DNA of 64,000 nt from Tetranychus cinnabarinus. Its lineage: Eukaryota; Arthropoda; Arachnida; Trombidiformes; Tetranychidae. A program made the position numbers and the translations under genes. The stretch is taken from NCBI GenBank assembly GCA_022266195.1, contig WHVY01000007.1:2232001-2296000 (forward strand). The letters run 5' to 3'. A model generated the notes under the pieces. It saw nothing but the letters and a program-made list of their open reading frames with translations, had not been told where the DNA came from and searched no databases. Of the stretch, positions 14,801 to 25,790 are shown piece after piece (within the stretch, counting starts at the first letter, position 1; every line of letters starts with the position of its first letter).

Positions 14801-15143
14801 AAATGAAACGAAATTATAGCGAAGGTATTTGAAATGAAAATAGATTATAATTACATTCTGGAAAGGTGAGAACTGATGATATTTTGTGCCAGGTTCGGTA
14901 ATAATAGTGGCGAACTTGTTCACGATTTTTAACTTGCTCCGGTGGATTGGAAACTTTCTTATCAACCCTTGAAGCAATGTAAGTTTGAATGGAGCTGAAA
15001 TCTTTTCCATACTCTGATAAAGCTTCAAAAAACCATTTGATGTCATCGAGCTTCCATGGTGAATTGCGATTTCTTTTGCTTTTGGACTTATCCTTATTTT
15101 CGTCATCTTTATCTGGCTGGCCTCCGGTTAGGTCTTCTTTCAT
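11862..15143 (-). CDS. crm: Cramped/CRAMP1-like SANT-domain chromatin protein
   Basis: Three coding exons join in phase: 15143-14855, 14688-14568 and 14145-11862, giving about 897 aa from the ATG at 15143. Introns show GTAATT...TTAG and GTAAGT...TTAG. Exon 1 carries a SANT/Myb-type domain (about residues 27-90: SPWKLDDIKWFFEALSEYG, then EQVRHYYYRTWHKIS). Exon 2 continues with DKQTQEIYGLINFGEIWKKLG, and exon 3 opens with VVKFKGKNLKIKTPVCKALKKL. This is the order found in Cramped/CRAMP1 proteins, which are Polycomb-linked in flies and tied to histone-gene regulation. The rest of exon 3 is acidic, Ser-rich and disordered-looking. The frame stays open and charged upstream of 15143 with no ATG, so an upstream coding exon could extend the N-terminus. 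A possible non-coding leader exon ends at a GTAAGT donor at 15508. Family assignment is firm; the exact start is not. Confidence 0.9.
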
Positions 15144-16428
15144 AGTTTTAACTTTAGCTTCATCAGAGCAGCTCTTGGGAACTTTTTCCTTCCTCTCTGT
15201 GTTAATTTCTTCTCGCAAGATGAATAGTTGATGGAAAGACAGCAAAGAAGAGAAGCAACAAAAACAAATAAACAATTACTATCAATGCACCAATGAAATT
15301 GACACTAAGACAACAAAATTAACACTATAGTCAGGGTTTGTTGCCTCAATTAACAAAATTTCAAATTTTAAGCATCAATTAATGATTAGCAAACGATTTG
15401 AAAAAATCAGAAGAAGCTTTTGTTTTTTTTCTTGAAAATCAAAATGTCGCTTTGTTGAGATACACTTGATAATTTAACTTTCTTATTAAAGGTCAACTGT
15501 TAACTTACTGTGGACAACTTTTACTTGAAACAATATGCGGAAAATCACTTGTAATTGTGACAATAATCATTAACAGAAAGAAATGACAAAAAGTGAATCA
15601 AATTGCAAATCAAAAACAATGGATTTTCAAAAATAAATAAATATTGAATAACGATATAGAATTGAGTCAGAAATGAGTTGAGTATTTTTCATTTCACTCT
15701 AGATAGCAGCACATACTTTTTTGTAATTTACTTTCAATTTCGAGCAATTTATTAATTTTAGAGATTAAAATGAACTTTAAAAATCAATCAAATGAAACAA
15801 CAACTGTTCCTGAACTCATTGAGCTGGAAGACAAAGGTTGACATTAAAGTTTTAATGAAATTAAGTTCGTTATACAATTGTCACTTCAATCGATGTTGAG
15901 GATCCAGTCAAAATATCCAAACCTTTTATTTTATTAGCAATTATGATTTCTGGACCTTTCATTTGATTAAATTTTACTAACAATCGTTTGTACTTTATGA
16001 TAGGTTGCTAATTGTTTTGAATGAACTGAACAGTTCACTTTTAAATGAAATTTCATCTTAAAATCGACTAGGATCCACTTGAAAAGATATCTACCAGATG
16101 CGACTTGGATCAGGTTCACTAGTCGAGTCTCTGCCAGAGACCCTGGTTTGATCACATGTCATAAATTTATGGTGATTTGAGTTGCTTTCTGACTGTTTAT
16201 TGATCATTTATTTTATTGATTATTACATTTTATGGTGATTTTGTTTCCACATCAAGGTAAATAATATTTTAAATTAATTCATTATCTGTGTCAAGTGTCT
16301 ACTAAATCTAGGTTTCTTGTTTTAGTTTACGCCCACTCAAGACACTAGTCTAGTGTATGTAAAATATTTCATTTCTTGTATCCTTTTCTCCATAGTTCTT
16401 CTTGTGTTTAGTTTGTTGAGTAAACACT
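15144..16428. promoter_or_regulatory. Divergent intergenic region between cramped-like (minus) and Lys/Glu-rich (plus) genes
   Basis: About 1.3 kb separates the two start codons. On the minus strand, a donor-like sequence (CCACA|GTAAGT, GT at 15508) could end a 5' leader exon of the cramped-like gene, with an acceptor near 15197 (CACAG). No coding frame was supported. Both promoters must lie in or near this interval. Confidence 0.45.
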
Positions 16429-19277
16429 ATGGCTGGACAGTTCGAATTTATTAAAGACCATTGGATAGTTATTGAAGCTGTCGAAGGAAATGATGGTGAT
16501 GGGGAGCCGGAAAAAGAATCAAGCTCGAAAAAGAAGGATAAAGTCTCAAGGAAGCGTCGTAAATCCTCGGATGACAGTGATGTGGAAAGAATCAAGAAGA
16601 AGAAAAGAAAGAAGAAATCTAGCAAGAAACGTTCCAAACGCAAAAGAAATTCATCTTCTAGTGACTCAGACTCAAGTGATTCAAGTGGACGCCGTAAAAA
16701 GAAGAAAAAGAAATCAAGCAAAAAGTCCAAACTAAAAAAACACAAAGTGAAAAAAGATAAGACCAGAGAAAAGGATAAAGAGAAAGAGAAAGGCAAAGAG
16801 AAAGAAAAAGAAAAAGAAAAAGAAAAGGAGAAAGAAAAAGAAAGAGAGAAAGAGAAAGAAAAGGATAAAGAGAAAGAGAAAATTAAAGAAAAGGAAAGAG
16901 AGAAAGAAAAAGAGAAAGAGAAAGCAAAAGAAAAAAGTAAAGAGAAGGTAAAAGAGAAGGTAAAAGAGAAGGAAAAAGATAAAGAGAAAGACACGGAGAA
17001 GGAAAAGGAGAAAGACAAGGAAAAGGGAAAGGAAAAGAGCGAAAAATCTAAAAGAAAACGCGATTCTTCACCTGCGTCGAAAGCTTCAACGTCTCACAAA
17101 AAAGAATCTACCAGCAATGATTCCATAAATCCATCTTCATTAGTCAAATATACTTCAACTAAACCTTCTATTCAATTTAGTGTAAATGCTAGAAACATCT
17201 CTGACTTAGCATCATTTTCTTACGAATCTTTGAAAACTGGTAAACCATTCGTGAAGAAATTCATCCCTTTAAAGCCTGAAAAGATATTAGTTAAGCTTAA
17301 CTCCGTCAAAGTGGAGAAAAATGAAACTCCACAACCTGATTTTGTTGATCTATCGCCCTCTGAAAAGCGCGTGCTGGAAAAATTAAAGAAACAGCAACAA
17401 AAAGAACTCGAAAAGGAAGGAGTGAAAAAGTTAAAAAGTGAATTGAAAACGGATGCAATCGCTACTTATTACTCTTCTAAAAAGTGTCCAGCTGAGTCAA
17501 ATGAAACTCTGAAACCAGCAGTCAAAGAAGTCTCAACAGTCGCAGAACCTGCAGAAGTTACAGAAGCTGCAGAAACTAAAGAAGTGACAGATCCTTTAAC
17601 TATAAATCCAAGTGAAATTAAAGAAATAAAAACCGAACCTAGTGAAGAAGCTCCTGAAAAGCCTAAAGAAGAAAAGTGCGCCACACCAGTGCAAGAATCA
17701 AAGGACACGACAGGTGAAAATAATAGTGAAAAATCCAAGCAGCCTGAAGAAAGCTGCAATAGAAAAATGACTGCCAAGGAATTGCTCGATAAAGTTCGTG
17801 CTAAGAAAGGAAGTGAAGTTTCTAATCAAAGTAAACTTATGTCTAAATATCCAATTATTGGTAAAATAAGACGATCCGTTAAAAAAGAGCCAGCCAAGAA
17901 TGAAAATTCCAACTCTTCTCAAGCAGAAGAAACCACAGTTCGTCCAACTTATTCAGTTAATTTAGACTATCAGTGGTATTTACAATATTATATGTCAGCT
18001 TATAATCTAGACCTACACTCTGCATCTTATTATGCACAATATCATATCAGCACATCTGGTGAATATCGGACAACTGATCTATCTTCTTGGTACCAAAACC
18101 AAGGCTACAATGTTCTTTCAATTCCATACGATCAAGTTCAACCAACACCTCCAACTGTTGTACCTCCGGCTGCCGTACCTCTGACCACTGTACCTCTGAC
18201 CACTGTACCTGTGACTGATGTATCTCTGACCGCTGTTCCTCCGACAGTTGTACCTGCAACAGTTGCGCCTACAGAAGCTGTACCTACAAAAGTTGAACCC
18301 GAACTTGCAAAGCCAGAAGTCATAGAAGAAGACGAATCGAGTGACCAATATAAAGATGCAGTTATTGCTGAAGTAATGAACGAATTAAAAGATAGAGTAC
18401 AAGAATCAATGGGAACAAATTTCGATGATACTAATAAAAGTATCGAAATGCGACCAATTAAAGAGGAAAAGGTTGATGCAAATCCAGAGAATCAAGATAA
18501 GGTATTTATTGTCCTTGTACCCTTGCAAGTTTACATTTGCTTGTGAAATTAAGAATTATTGATATACATTTTCGCTTTAATCTAATCACATTTTCATTTT
18601 TCTATTATTCTTTTTTCTAACAGATTGTATCCGAGGCTATGGAAGTTGAATCAAGTGATACTCTCATCAATTCCGAAATAACCACAAATGAACCAGCTGA
18701 GGTATTTGTTAAAAAAGAAACAGCCACTGAGACAGGTAACAATGATTCAAGTGAAATAATCCAAGTCATAGTACCAAGTACACCTCTGAGTGCAAATGAA
18801 GTAAGCTTCTGATATGAAAATATTTTATTTTTTTAATTAACAATTAATTTTATTTCTCTTTTCATTCATCTATTTATCAATTCCTTTGTCTAGATGATAC
18901 TTGCAAGTAATAAATCTCCCGAACCTGAATTTTATCGGGAAGATGCTTTTGATTGTGAATCACCGCCACCACCACCACCACCACCTGCACCACAGTCAGC
19001 ACCAGTTTCATCGTTATTGTCATCTCCACCACCACCTCCACCAGTTATTAGACCTACAATGACTCATTTGAAAACTACTCAAGAAATAGTTTTACCCAAT
19101 GGTCAAAAATTACCGCCAGGAACTGAACAGATTATAATACATCCTTATCCTTCATCACATCCATTCTCGAACTATTTTAATGCTGATTCATTTGCCAAAG
19201 GTTTGGCTGAAAATACCTCTCAAGAAAATGCTATTAATTTAAAATCACCAGCTGTCCTAACTCATGTAATTAGTTAA
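16429..19277 (+). CDS. Lys/Glu-rich (KEKE) nuclear-type protein, unrecognised
   Basis: Three exons join in phase 0: 16429-18501, 18624-18800 and 18894-19277, giving 877 aa. The introns are 122 and 93 nt (AAG|GTATTT...AACAG and GAA|GTAAGC...TCTAG). After a short ordered start (MAGQFEFIKDHWIVIEAVEG) come basic and Ser-rich runs that look like nuclear localisation and phosphorylation sites. A ~95-residue KEK/KEKE tract follows (about 109-205). There is then a moderately conserved-looking middle (FSYESLKTGKPFVKKFIPLK), Pro/Val/Thr repeats built on VPLTT/VPPTVV (about 565-620), and a C-terminus with two polyproline runs (PPPPPPPP and PPPPPP). The composition resembles splicing or transcription scaffold proteins, but I cannot name the family. 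Start choice is supported by ATG context (ACTATGG) and an upstream in-frame stop. Confidence 0.85.
16741..17060 (+). repeat. Coding polypurine tract (AAAGAG/GAGAAA repeats) encoding the KEKE run
   Basis: The sense strand here is almost purely A and G because the protein is almost purely Lys and Glu, with occasional Arg and Asp. The complementary strand therefore opens as a long Ser/Phe/Leu frame, which is only a shadow. The tract is prone to slippage, so the repeat number may vary between strains. Confidence 0.85.
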
Positions 19278-19566
19278 TTCCCGTTCGTTATAATTTTCAT
19301 AGCTTGAGGTACTAAAAATCAATCAACAAATCTGTTTTTACTAGATTGGTACAATTAAGACTTGAAAACTCAAAACATCACGATAATCATCATTTGTGAC
19401 TTGAGAGATAATGCAATTACCAATTGACTTGACTAAAAAGTCCGTGAATTCAAATGAGGTTGGTGCCAAACATTGGAAAAAGAAAGATGAACATATGCTG
19501 ATAAATCTCATTGGACATTGTCAAGTCTATTGCCACTATTTTAAAAATTTACACGGAATTTCATTT

Positions 19567-20424
19567 ATTAAATAATGAAAATCATCTTGATTTCAAAGAT
19601 AATTACACCTACATTCTATCGCACCTTGCCGGAAAACAGACTTCAAATTGATATTGATTAATTTTGGTTGAGTAATTAACAAAATGGTTTTTGAATGAAA
19701 TCATAATTCAGATTTTGTTAATTTTCTTTCTTAGCTCTCAATGGATGCCATTAATTTTGAGAGGAATCTTTGATTATGGCTTTTGACGGTCAATTAATTG
19801 GATTTCTTTTTTTGGATTTTGGAAGATCAAAGCTCAACCAATTTAAAATTGAATAAATTAGATAATTTATTCAGAAACTGGGAAAGTTTATTAAGAAACA
19901 AATTCAAATTTGTTCACTTTGAATTGATCAAAAGCTTTGTTCTTGATTACAGTGCTACCAAACATGAAGATGAATGATTAAATGGATATGATTGAGGATA
20001 AAATCTGAATTGATGTGCAACACAATTTAAATTAATCAGTACAAGTATCGAAAGTTGAAGGTAAAATAATTTAACCACAAAACACATTTCTAATAATTTA
20101 TAACTCATCTTTACTAGCATTTGCGTACATTCAACTCAACTCAACTTGGATATGATGATACTATGGACATATAAATGATTAGAGATGCAAATTAATTTGA
20201 TAATTGGCCTCAACGGACTAATTAAGAATCATCAAAATTATCGTTAATATTCAATTAACTAAGTTTTCATTATTTTTTTATCAAAAGGTGAGGTGAGTGA
20301 AACACTGAATGAAGGCACATCCTAAAGTCATAAATTGATTGTATTAAAAAATAATGTAAAATTTTTGAATTAGTCGTCTGTGATTACAAAAACAATTACG
20401 AGTACAAACACATAATTCAATCAC
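19567..20424 (+). repeat. Dispersed repeat, copy A (direct relative at 25353-25790)
   Basis: Three blocks occur in the same order and orientation as in copy B. 19567-19604 matches 25353-25390 at about 36 of 38 bases. 19705-19736 matches about 25623-25654 (attcagattttg...tttctttct.agct). 20365-20424 matches 25728-25790 (ttgaattagt, ctgtgatt, caaacacataatt). Spacing differs: copy A is longer between the second and third blocks. This looks like two decayed copies of one non-autonomous element. No open frame or clear terminal repeats were seen. Confidence 0.6.
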
Positions 20425-20566
20425 TAGAATAAAATTATTTTGATTTCTCAGCTAAATTTGATAAATTTATGTTAGTCAATTGTCTTGCAATGTAACTCTG
20501 ATTTCCGAAAATCAATTGGTATTTCAGTTGGAACCAAACTCTCACATTATGGAATTACATATTCAT

Positions 20567-20572
20567 TTTATT
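20567..20572 (-). terminator. Candidate poly(A) signal (AATAAA) of MTAP
   Basis: AATAAA on the minus strand, about 55 nt beyond the MTAP stop codon. Confidence 0.6.
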
Positions 20573-20626
20573 TCTTATTGGAAAAGTAACAAAGCTATTG
20601 CATATAAACTTATGATCACATTAATA

Positions 20627-21505
20627 TCATTTGAACATGATTGAACCTTGAGCTTCTTTGGTTTTGGCTGCAATTTTTTCGGACCAATCATATTTTCCAA
20701 TTCGTTTAATTGTTTCAATCAATACTTTTCTTGATATCCCAGCAAGCATTTTCATTCGAGCAGCCACCAATTCAACATTAACTGACTCCCCTTCATCTTC
20801 ATGCCAACAATCATAATCAGTAATCAATCCTATTGAATTATAGAATAGGCCTAATTCAGCAGCTAACGGAGCCTCAGGCACGGTAGTCATACCAATAATA
20901 TCTCCACCCCATGATTTGTAAAGCTTGGATTCTGCCAGAGTGGAAAAGCGCGGGCCTTCAACAGCCACTATGCAAGCTCCAGGTCGATATTCAGCTCCTA
21001 CAGCTTTACACGCCTCTTCAATCATCTTTTGTACTATCTTATCAAAAGGATAAGCTTGCGGTATATGAATGACCTTATAAAATGTTGAAGGTCTTGATTT
21101 TGTTCTATCGGGAGAATAATAACAATAATTAAATTAGATATTCACTCTATCAGGAAAATGTAACAGTCAATACCTGTCGATATATTGGTCCACAATCGCA
21201 ATCATGCCAGGCTTGAATTCCTCTTGTAAAGACCCACAAGCATTTGTAACCAAAACATGAGTACAACCAAGCTCCTTGAGTGCCCACAAATTGGCTCTAT
21301 AGTTAACATCTGATGGGTTACGATCATGTTTTTTTCCATGCCGACTCATCAGAACAACATCAACATTATCAATTTTCCCGCTGGTAACCTGATCATCTGA
21401 TGGCTGACCATAAGGTGTAATAGGAACACTTATCATTTGTACATCTTTCAATATATTGAGATCAGCATCCAATCCAGTTCCACCAATGACACCAATTTTC
21501 ACCAT
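20627..21505 (-). CDS. MTAP: S-methyl-5'-thioadenosine phosphorylase
   Basis: Two exons (21505-21174 and 21104-20627) join across a 69-nt intron (GACAG|GTATTG...CGATAG) to give 269 aa, close to the usual family length. MTAP splits methylthioadenosine with phosphate into adenine and methylthioribose-1-phosphate, in the cytosolic methionine salvage pathway. The N-terminus has IGVIGGTGLD for phosphate and ribose binding. SRHGKKHDRNPSDVNYRAN, TNACGSL, VEGPRFSTLAES, MTTVPE and TDYDCW follow in the order typical of this nucleoside phosphorylase family. The SDYDCW-like TDYDCW segment near the base-binding site favours MTAP over purine nucleoside phosphorylase. The gene starts 374 bp from the divergent VPS10 receptor gene. 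Nothing appears broken or missing. Confidence 0.96.
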
Positions 21506-21879
21506 ATTTGATACAATTTAAAACTTTAAACAAAATTATAATGTGATATAATTTGAGAGAAAATTTTAGTAAAAAATATCCACTAAAAAAGTTATTCAAA
21601 AAAGAGGTTTCTTTACTCTCTCTAGAATCTTGTTGTGCTTCATCTCTGAGTGTTTGAAAAGAGAAAACACTCCTTCTTTCTTGTAATGTAAATAAAAGCT
21701 TGTTTGATTTGTTGGTGACAAAATATGTAAACGAGTGGCTTTTTGTTGTTTTTTCGTTTATTTTTTAACATCATAATTTAATATTATTGTCAAATCTTAA
21801 ATATGTGATAAAATAAGATCAACAGTAAATCTTGATTTATTGAAAATTTATTACTGTTTCTTGGTTCTTCCCAAGAAAC
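21506..21879. promoter_or_regulatory. Short divergent promoter region, MTAP / VPS10 receptor
   Basis: Only 374 bp lie between the two start codons, so both promoters and 5' leaders must fit here unless one leader is spliced from elsewhere. The sequence is AT-rich. I saw no specific transcription-factor site worth naming. Confidence 0.5.
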
Positions 21880-24393
21880 ATGGCCATCTCTACTTCAAAG
21901 ACTATTTCAACTTCACAATTCATCACAAAAGTCATCTTTCCCTGTATATTTCTGCTTTCTGGTTTGTCAATCTCATTGGCTTTAATTGATGGAACCGTTA
22001 AAATTTCAAACAAATCGTCCAAAACAACAACATCTCCACCCATCTCCTCTCACACTACACCGTTTATTACAAGAGAACTTCATAAAATAATATCTTTAGA
22101 TGACAATCATGACCAACTTGTTATAGATCAATCTGGATCGACAATCCTTTGTTTGACCAAATCAACAAACAGTAGCAACTTCTATTTAAGCTATGATGAA
22201 GGATCAACGTACCATAAAATCCATGGTTTACAAGTTAATGATAGTCAAAAGGCCGTAATATCATCTTTTTTTCATCACCCAACTATACCTGGTCACATCA
22301 TATTGACTGATGTAAACAACAAGCTAATATTTGTATCATCGAGGGCAGGACAAGAATTTGAAAAAATTAAAGTCTTCTTTAAACCTTCTCTTATAGTTTA
22401 CAGTCCCTATTCAGTCAACTGGATTGCTGCTTATGATGAAGATGACGGCTTTTTACAGATTTGGATTTCATCCGATGGAGGCTTCAATTGGCATGCAGTT
22501 ACAGAGAATGTAAAACAATTTGCATGGGGATCAATCCAACAAGGAGAAACCATTCAAACCTTATTTCTCATTACTGAATCGCGAAATGGAGGAAGTACTT
22601 TATCCATTCTGACTATGGAAGCTGCCGCCAATAAAATCTTGAAAGTCAAATCTACGAAAAATGTGTTAACAAACATTGAGAAATTCATTCTTCACAATCG
22701 ATACATTTTTGCAGTTCGTAAATCAGCTAAATTTGGATCTACGAATCATCAAAGTGATAGAGAACTGTGGCTATCGGTTTCAGGTGATGCAAACTTCAAT
22801 AAAGTTATTTTACCAATCACTAATAAAACCTGCCTGGATTATCAATTGATTGACATAACTTCGCACTTCATCATGATGGGAGTTGTTCACAATGATCTTT
22901 CTTCCGATTTGCTGATTTCTGACTCCACCGGTGTTGAATTCAAATTATCATTGCAAAATGTTTTCCATAAATCCTCACAATCTACTAAACAACTAAACTC
23001 AATAAACCAAGGAACCATAGATGTTCACAAAGTTGAAGGTTTAGAAGGAGTTTATATTGCTAGCAAAGGAAGTTCTTTCGAAGAATCGGTTTCTGTGATA
23101 ACTTATAATTATGGTGCAACTTGGTCTAAGATTTCATGGCCTAAAGATCTTGATGGAAGAGAACTAACTTGTAATCAGAATTGTTCATTCCATTTAACTC
23201 ATCTTGTCAACTCTACAAAATCTAACTATCATCCACCCTCTTTATCCAAAGAATCTGCAGTCGGTCTGATATTGAGCCCAGGTATTATCAGTTCAACTAA
23301 AAATGCAAGCCAAACATCGACAAATTATTATGTCTCAAGTGATGCCGGACTTTCTTTTATAAAAACAAGCATATCTGATCGTTATTTTGTTGATATAATT
23401 GATTCCGGGTCCATTATTGTTGCGGTAAAAAGTTATCTATTTCAAGAAGGATCATCTGAAATTCTTTACTCATTGGATTATGGCTCCTCTTGGCGTAAAC
23501 TACCTTTTACGGATAAAAATGTCTCAGTTTATCATCTAATGCCATTAAATGAGGGAAGATCGTTATCTTTCATTCTTCTGTGTTTAAATTCAAGTCAGCT
23601 TGCTCAACAAAAGAAGGGTTGGATTGTTGTCAGGATCGATTTATCTTCAATTATGAATAAACCATGTACTAATGATGATTATCAACTCTGGACTCCTCAT
23701 GAGCCTGATTCAAAATGTCTCCTTGGAAGTGAGATGGGTTTTCAAAGAAAAAAAATCAATATCAATTGCTCAAATTATGGTAGGGATCTTAACAAGCCAA
23801 TTAGATCAAATTCATGTAATTGTGTTCCAAGTGATTACCAATGTGATTTTGGTTACACATATAATATTTCCCATTCAGTTTGTCAGCAAACTGATCCAGG
23901 ATCTGATGCACCGCCAGAAGAAACTTGTCAACTGGGCAAAGCATACTTAAAAACTAAAGGATACACAAAAGTATTTGGCAATCGATGTAAACAAGGTATC
24001 GACAATTTGGAACCCGAATCTCTCATTTGTGGATCGGAAAACTCTGGAAGACATACGAAAAAACAAATGGGACTTAATGGCATTGGAACACTTTTGGCAT
24101 TTCTAATTATGACAATTCTCTGTTTTATTGTGGTTGGACTGATTGTCCTTTGCCAAGGCTGTCCCTGTGATCGAACCACGCAAGTTGTCAGAAGTAACTA
24201 TCACGTTTCACCATCTGATTCAAATCGATACGCCATAAATGTTACATTTGGTAAGAAAATATATTCTAACGACTAACTTGTCAATCTTTATAAATTCAAA
24301 TTTCTAAAACACTATTCATTTCTATTCGCAGATAACAAAACCTTACGAAGTGATTACGAATATTCAGATGATGAGCCACTTGTTCAAGCTTGA
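21880..24393 (+). CDS. Sortilin-type VPS10-domain receptor
   Basis: Two exons (21880-24250 and 24332-24393; TTTG|GTAAGA...CGCAG) give 810 aa. There is an N-terminal hydrophobic segment (about 14-37) that can act as signal peptide or anchor. The large luminal region holds Asp-box-like repeats of the ten-bladed VPS10 propeller (YLSYDEGSTYHKI, IWISSDGGFNWH, YNYGATWSKI, YVSSDAGLSF, YSLDYGSSWRKL). A Cys-rich 10CC-type module follows (about 590-720: CLLG, CNC, DYQCDFGY). One transmembrane helix (about 735-758) and a ~50-residue tail complete it. With no LRR, PKD or LDL-receptor modules, it matches sortilin rather than SorLA or SorCS. Such receptors carry cargo between Golgi, surface and endosomes. 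The tail has CQGCPC, possibly palmitoylated, and ends in a DDEPLVQA acidic motif encoded by the small last exon. No clear furin site was seen. Confidence 0.92.
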
Positions 24394-25352
24394 CAAAAAT
24401 GCCAAAGAAATATCCATTATAAAAAAATTCTAGTATTAATTTTCAACATGATTCCACTCACTACCAATGGACTCACAAAAGACTTGGAATGCAAACGACT
24501 CTACATTTTTAAGTTTGCATTTTCACATCACAATTATAATACGCATTTTCAATCATCACCATGAAATCAGTGCCTCTTCTCAACTCTTGACAGTCAATTT
24601 CCTATTTGTTAACTTTTTGTTCCAACTAAGATTTTAGTCTAAATTTTAGTTTAATCACAATTCCTAAAGTTCACAAACAATACAATATTTTTCCATGTAG
24701 ACTTTATGAGAACAACAATCATGCAGAAAGTAATTAATTATCAACATACCTCACTCACTATCCTATCAATCTTTACTACCGAACCTTCCGAATTAGATTA
24801 ACAGAAAAGCCAATTAGTTCAGAATATTCTATCTTATTCTTATGAATTGATTCCTTCCCTTTAATAAACCTAGTCCATTCTTTTCAATCGATATCATGCC
24901 ATTTCTTTCACCTCGTCCAGAAAATTATCCTGAAAAATTTCTACTCATCTAAAAGTAAAGATTTAACTCTTTTGATGGCTGCTAAAACTTTCATAAAGGT
25001 TTGGAACTCGTAATCTCAAAACCCAGCTTCGTGTTATTGCAGTATTTCAGGATAAGTCAAAGATGACCAAAACAAATCATAATGTATTTCTAGTCTTAAC
25101 GATTAAAAATCAGCATCTCTTTACCTATCAGACTATCTCATTCTTATGCTCATCAATTTTAATTTTCACAGGTTTACCTTTTAAACTGTATTTCATTTTT
25201 ATGATTTAATTGAATTTGTTCATCCAAGCCTTGTCTACATAGCAAGGGGCAACATTAAAATTGAATATTAATGATCAAGATATGTTAAAATTGAATATTG
25301 AACATTATCAGCTCGATTCCCACGACTGTAACAATTACAAGGATTTTCATTC

Positions 25353-25790
25353 ATTAAATAATGAGAATGATCTTGATTTCAAAGATAATTGTATAATGTA
25401 AAACATCTACCGTAAAACCTCACAAAGGTGTTACTCGCTGGTTGTTTTGTGAAGCCGTGATCCGACGAAGTAGGGTGGATTGAATAGTCCAGAGAGCTTA
25501 AGCTCTTGTCTTAAGACTTCTGGACACATTGCAAAACCAATGTCAAATTAATAAATTATTTATTAACTTGAAATTGATTTTGGCTAACAATAATTTGTAA
25601 GTAATTGTCTTGTATGAATTATTATTCAGATTTTGCTAAATTTCTTTCTCAGCTATCATCGATTTCCGTAAGAAGTGGAAGCAACTAGCTATCAACTAAT
25701 GTGATCGACTAATTTTATAAAAAATTATTGAATTAGTTACCTGTGATTGCAACAAAAAAATCAATTTAAGATCAAACACATAATTGAATC
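25353..25790 (+). repeat. Dispersed repeat, copy B
   Basis: Colinear with copy A at 19567-20424 through three matching blocks. Between the first and second blocks it carries about 120 bp not found in copy A, including the hairpin at 25487-25525. Between the second and third blocks it is shorter than copy A by several hundred bases. It is a decayed, non-coding element. Confidence 0.6.
25487..25525. repeat. Imperfect hairpin with 16-nt arms and a 7-nt loop
   Basis: GTCCAGAGAGCTTAAG (25487-25502) pairs with CTTAAGACTTCTGGAC (25510-25525) at 13 of 16 positions, around the loop CTCTTGT. Each arm also includes its own short palindrome (AGCTTAAGCT, GTCTTAAGAC). The base composition is more GC-balanced than the surroundings. 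It sits in the part of repeat copy B that copy A lacks. Confidence 0.65.

Larger units (their letters stand above)
19278..20626. other. Convergent intergenic region with a dispersed repeat
   Basis: This lies between the 3' ends of the Lys/Glu-rich gene and MTAP. It holds copy A of a dispersed repeat (listed separately) and a minus-strand poly(A) signal for MTAP. No coding frame is supported. Confidence 0.6.

Noticed and set aside
16350..17018. 222-codon minus-strand frame rich in Ser, Phe and Leu
   Set aside because: It is the complement of the AAAGAG repeat that encodes the KEKE run of the plus-strand gene; composition is an artefact of the purine tract.
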